In this document: piece by piece, positions 44,338 through 51,798 of the stretch | Layout of the letters: each line of letters opens with the position of its first letter | How positions within the stretch are numbered: the first letter of the stretch is position 1 | Assembly: GCF_000328685.1 (NCBI RefSeq) | Contig: NC_019974.1 | Span: 1,603,001 to 1,667,000, forward strand | DNA: 64,000 nucleotides | From: Natronococcus occultus SP4 | GTDB taxonomy: Archaea > Halobacteriota > Halobacteria > Halobacteriales > Natrialbaceae | Direction: 5' to 3' | Program-made: the position numbers and the translations under genes | Notes under the pieces: model-generated | What the model saw: the letters and a program-made list of their open reading frames with translations, nothing else | The model's database searches: none | What the model was told of the DNA's origin: nothing

Positions 44338-45261
44338 ATGGGCGAGACGATACCGATCGCAGTTCCGCGGAAGGGGCGCCCGCTCGAGTGCGTGCTCGAT
44401 CGCATCGCCACGCGGCTCGGCGTGCCGAGCCTCGCGGACGACATCACCTCGACGCTCCGACACGAAAAGGCCCTCACGAAGGGTTCGCTGGAGGCCAAGG
44501 AGGACGTCTACCATCGTCTCGCCGCCTACAGCACCGTCGACGATCCGACCGAACCCGAGTACACCCTCCTGCGGGACGATCGGGCCGGCAAGCCCCGGCG
44601 GATCGTCTTCGACAGCGTCACGATCCCGCTCGGAGACGTCGACGCCGGACCCGACGACGCCGCGATCCAGTTGGTCGGCCGCGAGGAGCCGTTTCGCGCG
44701 CTGCGGACCCACGAGTTCGCGCTCGGATTCGACAGCGCCGACCTCGTCCTCGAGGAGGTCGTCGAGCTTCGGCCCGAACCCCTCGGCCGGATCGAGGACG
44801 TCAACGCGCGGATCAGTCCCGTCGACACCGACGTCCGCGTCGTCACGGGACTGGGCGACACCGTCTACCACACCCTGATGGCGACCCCCGAGACCGCGCC
44901 GTCGAACGCGGCGATCGACCGCGAGTTCCTCCGGGAGTACGCGGGGCCGCTCTGTATCGAACCCCGCTACGAGCGACTGGTCCGGGCCGTGCTGGGCACT
45001 GAAGCTCTCGAGGACGTCACCTTCCGGTACCCCGACGAAGGTCGCGAGGAGGAGGCCGCGATCGCCGAGGCCGGACTGGGCGTCTACCTGACCGTTACGG
45101 GATCTACCGCGCGAGAACACGGGCTGGTGCTCGGCGAGCAGCTGTTCCCCAGCGAGACCGTGTTGCTCGAGAACGGGTCGGAGGTGACCGACGAGGTCGC
45201 CGCGGTTCGGTCGGTGATCGCGAACGGCACCCGGGAGACCGAGCTCGCGGTCACGCACTAA
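44338..45261 (+). CDS. Diverged HisG-like protein
   Basis: A 307-residue protein. The start IPIAVPRKGRPLECVLDRIA resembles the first strand and PRPP-side loop of ATP phosphoribosyltransferase (usual form IAVPNKGR). FALGFDSADLVLEEVVEL and LCIEPRYERLVRAV match later HisG segments. TVTGSTAREHGLVLGEQLFP corresponds to the HisG STGTTLRxNGL loop, altered in several positions. Two lobes of a periplasmic-binding-like fold are therefore likely, with an uncertain active site. It may be a paralogue with another role; canonical hisG must be elsewhere. Confidence 0.6.
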   Translation: MGETIPIAVPRKGRPLECVLDRIATRLGVPSLADDITSTLRHEKALTKGSLEAKEDVYHRLAAYSTVDDPTEPEYTLLRDDRAGKPRRIVFDSVTIPLGDVDAGPDDAAIQLVGREEPFRALRTHEFALGFDSADLVLEEVVELRPEPLGRIEDVNARISPVDTDVRVVTGLGDTVYHTLMATPETAPSNAAIDREFLREYAGPLCIEPRYERLVRAVLGTEALEDVTFRYPDEGREEEAAIAEAGLGVYLTVTGSTAREHGLVLGEQLFPSETVLLENGSEVTDEVAAVRSVIANGTRETELAVTH

Positions 45262-45708
45262 CTTCTTCCCTCGAACCGATTACCGGCTCGTGAGTTTCTG
45301 TCGCTACCGATATCGTCGTCTCGGAGTCCAGCTCGAGATCAGCTATTTCGTATATCGAAATATAGTTTATGGGTCCGCTCTCGAGCACTCCGTAGGGGAG
45401 ATCCGGGTCCGGTTCGAACGGACGGGCAGACGCTTTCCCTCAAATTCGTCTCGAGGGTCCGGCGTAGACGGTCTCGAGGACGTAGCACTCGATTATCCTG
45501 GCGACGGACGTTTGAACTGCGATCCGCGAGCGAAAGGAACTCTATGAACTATCGACAAGAAGCGAGGGGCTGGAACTTCGAGGACCGACGTCCGTGCTCC
45601 GAGGCGTGTCGGCACCACCGCCGGGGTTTCGGCGAATCGTGTCGTTCGCGTCGCGTCCTCGTGATATCTCGACCCACTCGGGCACTCCGGGCTCGCCGCG
45701 GACGCGAA
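45262..45708. other. Intergenic region between HisG-like gene and integrase
   Basis: About 450 bases, both flanking genes ending into it. It contains the palindrome at 45344-45362 and an AT-rich patch (ATATAGTTTATGG). Short frames, including an 85-codon one on the + strand, look non-coding. It may be the boundary of the accessory segment; I found no obvious attachment-site duplication by eye. Confidence 0.4.
45344..45362. repeat. 19-bp palindrome TATTTCG-TATAT-CGAAATA
   Basis: A perfect inverted repeat with 7-bp arms and 5-bp spacer. It shares the 11-mer GTATATCGAAA with sites at 26412-26422 (+ strand) and 57960-57970 (minus strand). Probably a protein-binding site; its owner is unknown. Confidence 0.5.
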
Positions 45709-46746
45709 TCAGTGTAGCGAGTAGATGTGTCGTTCGTACACCGACCGAACCCGATCCCCCCAGTCGTGGGTGTAAGTGTCGATAACGTCGTCGGCCACGT
45801 CACCCCGGAGGTATTTGACGATCCCCCGGTCCCCCGTTCGGTCCCGCAGGTGGGTCGTGAAGAAGTGCCGGAAGTAGTGGGGCGTGACGTTCTCGGTCGC
45901 TCCGCCGCCGGTTCGGTACCAGCCGCGCTCGCGGGCGTGTTTCTCGACGATGTACTGCACGTCCGCCGGTTCGAGTCGTTCCCCCCAGCCGTCGCCGGTA
46001 TCGAGAAAGAGCGGATCCGCCGGCGATAGTGGGTCCGGACGGATCGCCAGCCACTCGAGCAACACTCGCCGGAGTTCGTCGTCGACGGGGATCACCGTCT
46101 CACGCTCGCGTTTGTTCGAGGCCGTTCGCTTCTCGCCGTTGATCGTTTGCCCGCGAGCCGGTTCCGAGGAGACAAACAGCGAGGCGGGGCGTCGTTCGAG
46201 CTGTACCCGGGGCGTCCACTCGAGATCGAGTTCGGGAACCGCGAGGTGGCAGTCCCGAAGATCGAGGTTACAGAGTTCCCCGACCCGCATTCCCGTCTTC
46301 AGCAGCGTGACGACCGCGGCCCGCTCGAGTGGATGGGAGACCGAGCCGACGAACTCGCGCATCTCCGGCACCGAGATATCTCGTCGGGTCGGGTTCGTGT
46401 CAATCGATTCGGACAGCTCCTCCATCACGAGCACCATCGGGTTCTCCTCGAACGCGCCGACCTGGGTCATGTACTCGTAGAAACGGTTGAGGTACGAGGC
46501 GTAGGTCGCGATCGTACTCGATGCGAACCGGTCGCGAAGCGAGTGGACCCAGGCCATACACTCCCGCCGACCGACCGTTGACACCGACTCGGCGTCGAAG
46601 CGCTCGCGGACGAACGCCTCGAACTCGCGGAGCACCCGTTCGTAGGCCTCGAGGGTGCGCTCGCTCTTTCCGTGGTAGCGCTGGTCGTCCAGAAAGTACG
46701 CGATCGGGTCCTCGATCGCGTCGGGGGCGTCGGCGCTACTCGCCAT
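45709..46746 (-). CDS. Tyrosine recombinase / integrase (XerC/D-like)
   Basis: A 345-residue site-specific recombinase. An N-terminal SAM-like core-binding domain (about 10-115) is followed by the catalytic domain. Arg154 (TGMRVGELCNL), Lys212 region, His290-xx-Arg293 (PHYFRHFFTTHL) and nucleophile Tyr325 (VIDTYTHDW) are all present, so it should be active. It was started at MASSADAPDAIEDPIAYFLD, overlapping the previous gene by 11 bases. Such XerC-like genes with a DUF5805 partner occur in many haloarchaeal chromosomes and are not always viral. Confidence 0.93.
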   Translation of the reverse strand: MASSADAPDAIEDPIAYFLDDQRYHGKSERTLEAYERVLREFEAFVRERFDAESVSTVGRRECMAWVHSLRDRFASSTIATYASYLNRFYEYMTQVGAFEENPMVLVMEELSESIDTNPTRRDISVPEMREFVGSVSHPLERAAVVTLLKTGMRVGELCNLDLRDCHLAVPELDLEWTPRVQLERRPASLFVSSEPARGQTINGEKRTASNKRERETVIPVDDELRRVLLEWLAIRPDPLSPADPLFLDTGDGWGERLEPADVQYIVEKHARERGWYRTGGGATENVTPHYFRHFFTTHLRDRTGDRGIVKYLRGDVADDVIDTYTHDWGDRVRSVYERHIYSLH

Positions 46747-47125
46747 CGTCCCCGACGATCGTGTACCCGCCATGGCGGCCACTGTACCGGACGCGGTTCT
46801 CGGCCTGGAGCTCCTCGAGCGTCTCGTCGAGCCGTGACTCGATGTCGTCGCTGACCGCTTCGAGGAGTTCGTCCCACGTGTAAGTGTCATCGGATAGTAA
46901 CTCGAGGAGACGTGTTTCGAGGCCGTTACCCCCAGGGTCTGCGTCCGGAGAACCGGGTTCCTCGGTCCCCCCCTGGAAGCCTCGCCGTCCGGCCTGGACC
47001 ATCGTTCGGAGGAACTCGCTCTGGCTCATGTCGAGCTCGTCGGCGTGATCCTGCCACTCCGCTTTCTGGTACGCGGGGACGTAGGTTTTGACCGCAGTTC
47101 GAGAGGTGTCCTGGGAATCCGCCAT
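46736..47125 (-). CDS. DUF5805-like DNA-binding partner of the integrase
   Basis: A 129-residue protein starting MADSQDTSRTAVKTYVPAYQ. The first 50 residues (KTYVPAYQKAEWQDHADELD, MSQSEFLRTMVQAGRRGFQ) look like a ribbon-helix-helix unit. The C-terminal half (LLELLSDDTYTWDELLEAVS; ENRVRYSGRHGGYTIVG) looks like a winged helix. This matches the DUF5805 proteins found before haloarchaeal integrases. Overlap with the recombinase gene implies joint expression and perhaps a directionality or accessory role. Confidence 0.8.
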   Translation of the reverse strand: MADSQDTSRTAVKTYVPAYQKAEWQDHADELDMSQSEFLRTMVQAGRRGFQGGTEEPGSPDADPGGNGLETRLLELLSDDTYTWDELLEAVSDDIESRLDETLEELQAENRVRYSGRHGGYTIVGDDGE

Positions 47126-47504
47126 ACACAACCAATCAAACTCCGAAACCTTCAATCTGACCATAACTCGGTCTAAGGATATTTATGTCCGGAAGTAGGA
47201 CCAAGATAGAGGAGTGTATAGTTCTAAAATTTCATCTGTGAATAGGTACAGTACTATTAGTTGGTATACTAAGCACGGGCCGCTGTAGTACCACGAGTCG
47301 GGATAACTGACAGAGGGTATGAGAGGTCGAGTCCTCGAACGCGAGACTACTGGTACTTCGGAACGGGTTTCGATCTCGAGTTACGATAGCGTGCGCTGTC
47401 GACTGGCTGTCCGAGGAGAGACGGTCGTCAGAGCCACGGGAAACGAGCGAGCTGAGTAACCGAATTAGCTGAGGAGGACGCAGCGTCCTCGTATCACCAG
47501 TTCG
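47126..47504. other. AT-richer intergenic stretch with a hairpin
   Basis: No gene is recognised. It includes the promoter side of the DUF5805-like gene (47126-47200, with GGATATTTATGTCC and TAAGATAGAGG-like AT stretches) and a perfect inverted repeat GAGGACGC-A-GCGTCCTC at 47474-47490. That repeat is 14 bases outside the putative insertion-element end. Confidence 0.45.
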
Positions 47505-47880
47505 GTTGACATCCTCCTCCGCCTGAAGGCGGAGGAATCCCGAGCGGTGGGGGTTTCAGGTTTGCAGTCCAATCGGTGGACTACCAGCCCTTTCGAGTAC
47601 GGGTAGTCCCACAACATCGGACTGGTGGACTGCTGGCGGCGCCAAACCGCCGGTACTCCTCTCCTCAGTTTCGTTGACTCTCAACTGTTGTTTTTGCCAG
47701 TAGGGAGTCGCTGACACATCAACGGACGTGGAGTTATCGTGGGTTTGCTCAACCGACAGGCACGAGACGAACCCTTCTGGGATTCGCGTTCACCGCGTCG
47801 GCGGTTCGGATACTGTCTCGTTGGGTGGCGGGTAGACCGCCTCCGACAGTCGTTCGGAATCCACTCCGCTCCAACCTGAC
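47505..47880 (-). mobile_element. Decayed right end of an IS200/IS605 (IS1341/TnpB-type) element
   Basis: On the minus strand the end reads ...CCTCCGCC-TTCA-GGCGGAGG followed by AGGATGTCAAC. This perfect 8-bp hairpin (47516-47535) and terminus are typical of the 3' end of haloarchaeal TnpB elements, which also encodes the guide (ωRNA) scaffold. A minus-strand frame of 77 codons (47556-47789) reads like a TnpB C-terminal tail (LRVNETEERSTGGLAPPAV, VVGLPVLERAGSPPIGLQT). No RuvC domain and no left end are found, so the element is a remnant. The upstream limit is approximate. Confidence 0.55.
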
Positions 47881-48171
47881 CTCACTATTATGTAAATACT
47901 CCTTCATGAGGGAGGCATTGATTTGAAGCTCGGACTATGCTAATGTCGATGTAATGTATCACTCAGTGATGGTCCGTATCCACGCCGTGAACGACGTGGT
48001 ACTGTGCCTGTTTAACGTATAATACTCTCATCTGACTAACAGAGACTGTAGATTTGCTTCTCGTATTGAGAGAGAAGATACTATGTGGTATTCGTATATT
48101 TGCTCGATTCGTTCACACGGTCTTCCAGGCTGGATTCGTCGCCAGTGAGGATATACTGTTTGAGATGTTGA

Positions 48172-48864
48172 TCAAGTTGCGAGTGTTTTTTTGAAACAGT
48201 TGATAAACGCTTGCGGACGTTCTCCGCTTCGGTCTTTAAGCGAGTGCGCCAGCATATCTCTCGTTATCGGTTCTCCCCAGTTCTTTGCCGTGGAGAGAAA
48301 GAGCCGATCAGATCCGCTATCCGGTCTGATAGTTAGATACCGAATTAGTTCTCGCTCTACCACGGGAGGTAAGGGCAGTGTAGTCGCTCGAGAACGGGAA
48401 CGCGAAGACGCATTCTCTCGACCCGGAACGACTTCGAGTACTGGGTTCGTAGTATGCGCGATTTCGAAGTGTTCCGCTACAGCTTGGTCTGAGCAGTCGT
48501 AATCGTGCAGTTCCAGGTTACAGAGTTCTCCAGACCCGATACCGTAATACACGAAGAGAACAGTCGCAGCACGCCAAAATGGATGATCAACAGTTTGGAG
48601 GGGGCGACGTGCCCCGGATGGGGTAAGCAAAAGCTGGTATGAGTTCGTGTTTTGTAGCGCCGCAGGCTCGTTTTGGATTCGTTTGCCTTCGGATTTCGTA
48701 TGACACTCCTTGCATAGCGTTACCAAATTGGAGAGTTCGTTCGATCCACCAACCGAGAGGGGGACGATATGGTGAACTTCTAGCCGCTGTTCCGAACTGC
48801 AGTTCATACACTGATGACCGTCTCGTTCTAGGACTTCCTCTCGAAGTGTTTCCAGGCTGACCAA
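48172..48864 (-). CDS. HNH nuclease fused to degenerate tyrosine-recombinase domain, 3' frameshift
   Basis: A 230-codon frame. Residues 10-56 are an HNH/McrA-type domain: Cys19-xx-Cys22, HH at 31-32 in LEVHHIVPLSVGGSNELSNL, then Cys51-xx-Cys54-His55. Residues 96-220 align by eye with the neighbouring integrase (YYGIGSGELCNLELHDYD versus TGMRVGELCNLDLRDC; IRYLTIRPD versus LEWLAIRPD). The catalytic Arg is Gly110 here and the HxxR/Tyr part is missing. The frame ends after an A7 run (48186-48192). One base fewer would extend it to 48081 with a recombinase-like tail (LDQHLKQYILTGDESSLEDR). The start is a TTG at 48864; no ATG is available in frame. Confidence 0.7.
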   Translation of the reverse strand: MVSLETLREEVLERDGHQCMNCSSEQRLEVHHIVPLSVGGSNELSNLVTLCKECHTKSEGKRIQNEPAALQNTNSYQLLLTPSGARRPLQTVDHPFWRAATVLFVYYGIGSGELCNLELHDYDCSDQAVAEHFEIAHTTNPVLEVVPGRENASSRSRSRATTLPLPPVVERELIRYLTIRPDSGSDRLFLSTAKNWGEPITRDMLAHSLKDRSGERPQAFINCFKKTLAT

Positions 48865-49122
48865 CTGAGTCGACTCGGTTTTGGGGAATATGGTTCTGCA
48901 TCTGAACTCGTGGATTGCTGGTCCACAGGAGGATTTCGTTCCATGTTTTCGGTTGTTTTGAGACGCGTTCTAATCTATTCCAGTTAGAAATACCTGGTGG
49001 ATATATACAATAGCTTGCTCGAACCGCATCAGATGAATCGAATAGCGCTATATCAATTTGAGTCGATATCTCGGTCAGAGAGCGCGGCGCTGCTGGTACC
49101 AGAATCCGAGGACGGAATCGGC
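48865..49122. other. Intergenic region upstream of the HNH fusion
   Basis: AT-richer than the chromosome average. It would contain the HNH gene promoter and perhaps a lost N-terminus: the HNH frame stays open about 43 codons upstream of the TTG, without ATG. A different frame offers an ATG at about 48945 (MERNPPVDQQ). No other gene is seen. Confidence 0.35.
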
Positions 49123-50715
49123 CTATTGGTCGACGTCCTCCGAGTTACCGGGAGGAGTATCGGAGTTGGATTCGAGGGCGTACGCCGATTCGTCCTGATC
49201 ACCGAACCACTCCCCGACCGTCCGCTCTCGTTTTCGGGCGCGAAGCCGTTCCTGCAGTCGCTCCTCGATCGTGTCTTGCATCTCGAGGCCCTCGGCGGCG
49301 TCGACGTCGTAGGCGGTCGCCGCCCGGCCCAGCAGCGACGCCGAGGACGCGGTGTCGGCCGTGACGTTCGCGAGTCGACGGCGACGCTGGAAGATCGACT
49401 GAGTGTGAACGACGGCCTGGACGCGATAGTAGGGGACGACCTTCGTCGTTCGCCTCCAGAAGCCGGTTCGGGCGAGGTAGTAGCGATCGCCGAGCTGGTG
49501 GCCCCGACTGCGCCATTTTAGATGGGCCGCGACGGGAACCAGGACGAGCAGGACGGCCGGGAGGTACCATCGCTCGAGGACGGTGGCCGTCGTGACAAGG
49601 TAGCCGGCGCCGACGAGGGCCCCGACGACCAGCAGGTACCGGACGCCGTACCGCTCTCGGGCTCGCTTGGGCGGGTCCTGGAGAGTGACCTCGCCGAAGG
49701 GCTCGATCGAACGGGCCAGTCCGAGGACGCGATCGAATCTCGCGAGCGGGATCGCCGACTCCGTTCCCCGAGAGCCCTGGCCGGGCGCGTAACCCGCGGT
49801 TTCGACCGCCAGCGCGCCGTAGCCGAACCATCGGAACGGCACTCGTTCGGTGATCGTCAGAGTCTGGACCTTCCCGAGCGGGATCGTCCCGCTGTAGCGC
49901 TGGACGAGGCCGCGCTCGTAGTAGAGTTCGTCGTCGACGCGGGTGAGTCGGAACCCGTAGTAGCGGTTGAACGTGAGGACGGCGCTGACGACCCAGGCTG
50001 CAAGCAGGAACAGGACGACGAGCCACGCGAGCGCGACGAGTCCGCCCTCGGCGCCGGGCAGCCCCTCGACGAGGTCGGCGGGGATCAGCGTCGTCGGGTC
50101 GAACCCGCTGAGAAACGACAGCGCGATTCCGCCCAGCAGGCTGGCCCCGGGGTCGATCGTGAACACGCTGAGGATCGCCAGCTCCCGTGGCTGGATCTCG
50201 AAGAGCAGCTCCTCCTCCCTCTCGTCCGACGCTCGTCGATCGGACGTTTCGGATCCCTCTTTTTGCCCGTCCTCGGCCTGGGCTCCGCGGCGGAGCTGCC
50301 GTCTGAGACGACGGGCTTCGTCCTCCTCGATGTACTGCAGGGAGACCTCGGTCTGGCCGCCGCCTGCGGTCTCGATGTGGACGGCTGCGAGCCCGAGGAC
50401 TCTGGCGAGGACGGGCTGTCTGACGTCGACGTTCTGGATCCGGCGAAGCGGAACCTCGCGGTCGCGCCTGGCGAGGACGCCGGAGGCCACGTCGAAAGTG
50501 TCGCCCGTGAGTTCGTAGCGGAACCGCTCGTAGTAGGCGACCTCGTAGCCGATCGCGAGGACGATCCCCAACAGGAGCATCCCCCCGACGGAGACGAGCG
50601 TCCCCCCGGCGCCGCCCGGCGAGGCGAAGACCCCGGCGATAAAAAAGAGGAGGCCGACGTTGACGCTGCGCGAGATCGATCTGACCGCGATCGAGAGCGG
50701 GTGGAGTTTCCTCAT
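49123..50715 (-). CDS. Triple bacterial-PH-domain membrane protein (YdbT-like), copy A
   Basis: A 530-residue protein. Three bPH2 domains each begin after helix pairs: GDTFDVASGVLARRDREVPL (about 70), VDDELYYERGLVQRYSGTIP (about 265), and LGDRYYLARTGFWRRTTKVV (about 405). Helices lie near residues 20-55, 190-245 and 350-385. The characteristic RRIQNVDVRQPVLARVLGLA and VETAGYAPG motifs are present. YdbS/YdbT-type proteins are membrane-associated with unknown function. Its ATG overlaps the stop of the YdbS-like gene upstream. Confidence 0.85.
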   Translation of the reverse strand: MRKLHPLSIAVRSISRSVNVGLLFFIAGVFASPGGAGGTLVSVGGMLLLGIVLAIGYEVAYYERFRYELTGDTFDVASGVLARRDREVPLRRIQNVDVRQPVLARVLGLAAVHIETAGGGQTEVSLQYIEEDEARRLRRQLRRGAQAEDGQKEGSETSDRRASDEREEELLFEIQPRELAILSVFTIDPGASLLGGIALSFLSGFDPTTLIPADLVEGLPGAEGGLVALAWLVVLFLLAAWVVSAVLTFNRYYGFRLTRVDDELYYERGLVQRYSGTIPLGKVQTLTITERVPFRWFGYGALAVETAGYAPGQGSRGTESAIPLARFDRVLGLARSIEPFGEVTLQDPPKRARERYGVRYLLVVGALVGAGYLVTTATVLERWYLPAVLLVLVPVAAHLKWRSRGHQLGDRYYLARTGFWRRTTKVVPYYRVQAVVHTQSIFQRRRRLANVTADTASSASLLGRAATAYDVDAAEGLEMQDTIEERLQERLRARKRERTVGEWFGDQDESAYALESNSDTPPGNSEDVDQ

Positions 50716-51200
50716 ACCGCGTCCTCACCCTCGCTCTCGATCGCGAGCCGGCGCAGGTCCTCGCGGAGCCGTTCGGCCCGCTCCGGGGTCAGCCCGGGGA
50801 TCGCGACGTCGGCGCTTCGGGAGCCGGCCGTGTAGACGACGACGGTCGCCAACCCGGTCGTCCGCTCGATCGGCGATCGCCGCGAGTCGACGTGTTGGAC
50901 GCGGACGTAGGGGACGACCGTCTTGATCCGAGTGAACACGCCCCGTTCGATGTAGAGCCCGTCGTCCTGTACCTCGAAGCGCCAGACGGCGTAGCGCCGC
51001 CAGGCGACGACGACCCGAACGAGCCCGAGGACGACCGCGAGACCGATCGCGCCCGGGACGAGCAGGTCGGGTGGGTTCGTCCACAGCCCGGTTTCGGAGA
51101 GTACCAGCGCGGCGCCGACGAGAAATCCGCCGACGATCCCGGCCCGGAACACCGCCAAGAGTAGCCAGACGACGCGGACCCGGGGAGTGAGTCGCTCCAT
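50712..51200 (-). CDS. Bacterial-PH-domain membrane protein (YdbS-like), copy A
   Basis: A 162-residue protein. Two helices (about 11-33 and 44-65) precede one bPH2 domain with FEVQDDGLYIERGVFTRIKT, PYVRVQHVDSRRSPIERTTG and VVVYTAGSRSADVAIPGL. It is translationally coupled (ATGA) to the YdbT-like gene. Together they are probably a membrane complex; nothing shows a substrate. Confidence 0.86.
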   Translation of the reverse strand: MERLTPRVRVVWLLLAVFRAGIVGGFLVGAALVLSETGLWTNPPDLLVPGAIGLAVVLGLVRVVVAWRRYAVWRFEVQDDGLYIERGVFTRIKTVVPYVRVQHVDSRRSPIERTTGLATVVVYTAGSRSADVAIPGLTPERAERLREDLRRLAIESEGEDAV

Positions 51201-51305
51201 GATGAGCTGAAGGGAGGGGGTACGAATAAAAAGCCGGATCGCGGAGTCGAACGACAGCGAGGAGACGAAATCAGAAGAGAACGGAACGGAACGGAACGCC
51301 GGAGC

Positions 51306-51539
51306 TCAGTGTGTCGCCGCCCGGACGTCGTCGATCTGGTAGAGGTCCTCGCGGAGCCCCTCACCGGCGCAGTCTTCGCTCGGACACTCGTAGTGCCATC
51401 CGTCCTCGGTTGCGTCCCGTTCTCGGAATCGGTCGCCGCATACCTGACAGAACAGTTGGGCTTTCTCGCAGGTATCCCGGTGGAGTTCGAGGGCGAGCTC
51501 GGTCTGGAACGACTGGTTGCAGTTACGACAGGTGTGCAT
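51306..51539 (-). CDS. C2H2-type zinc finger small protein
   Basis: A 77-residue protein starting MHTCRNCNQSFQTELALELH. The first finger is Cys4-xx-Cys7-x12-His20-x4-Cys25; a second Cys set follows (FCQVCGDRF, ECPSEDCAGEG). It ends LYQIDDVRAATH. This matches a haloarchaeal zinc finger family (HVO_2901-like, recalled and unverified). Role unknown; possibly regulatory. It lies between the PH-domain pair A and fumC. Confidence 0.78.
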   Translation of the reverse strand: MHTCRNCNQSFQTELALELHRDTCEKAQLFCQVCGDRFRERDATEDGWHYECPSEDCAGEGLREDLYQIDDVRAATH

Positions 51540-51798
51540 ATTTCGTCTGACGCGAGCATTCGTAAAAACTGCTTGGGTTCTTTTCTTACGGGAGAATCCC
51601 ACTTGATACGGCTTCTTGCTGCCGATTTAGATTCGACCGACCCACAAGAAAGAACGATCAGCGACGGAGAGTACTCGACGCCGTGTCCTTCGGTTCGTGA
51701 GAGATCGCCGGTTTGTGACCACGGGAAGATATGTCGTGTTACTCCGTGACAGTGTTGTGATACGACGGCGAAAAACGAAATCGAACGGCGGCCGAGAG
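51540..51798. other. Intergenic region between zinc finger gene and fumC
   Basis: About 260 bases. The left part should carry the zinc-finger gene promoter (minus strand; TTTACGAATGC-like). No coding frame is convincing. Confidence 0.4.

Noticed and set aside
45290-45547. An 85-codon plus-strand frame over the palindrome at 45344
   Set aside because: The frame runs through the palindrome, has Arg-rich composition and no family resemblance.
47281-47380. A stretch with tRNA-like GGTCGAGTCCT
   Set aside because: No cloverleaf can be drawn around it by eye.
47958-47970. Palindrome ATCACT-C-AGTGAT in the accessory gap
   Set aside because: Isolated, with no neighbouring gene start and no second copy seen; it may be part of the decayed element.
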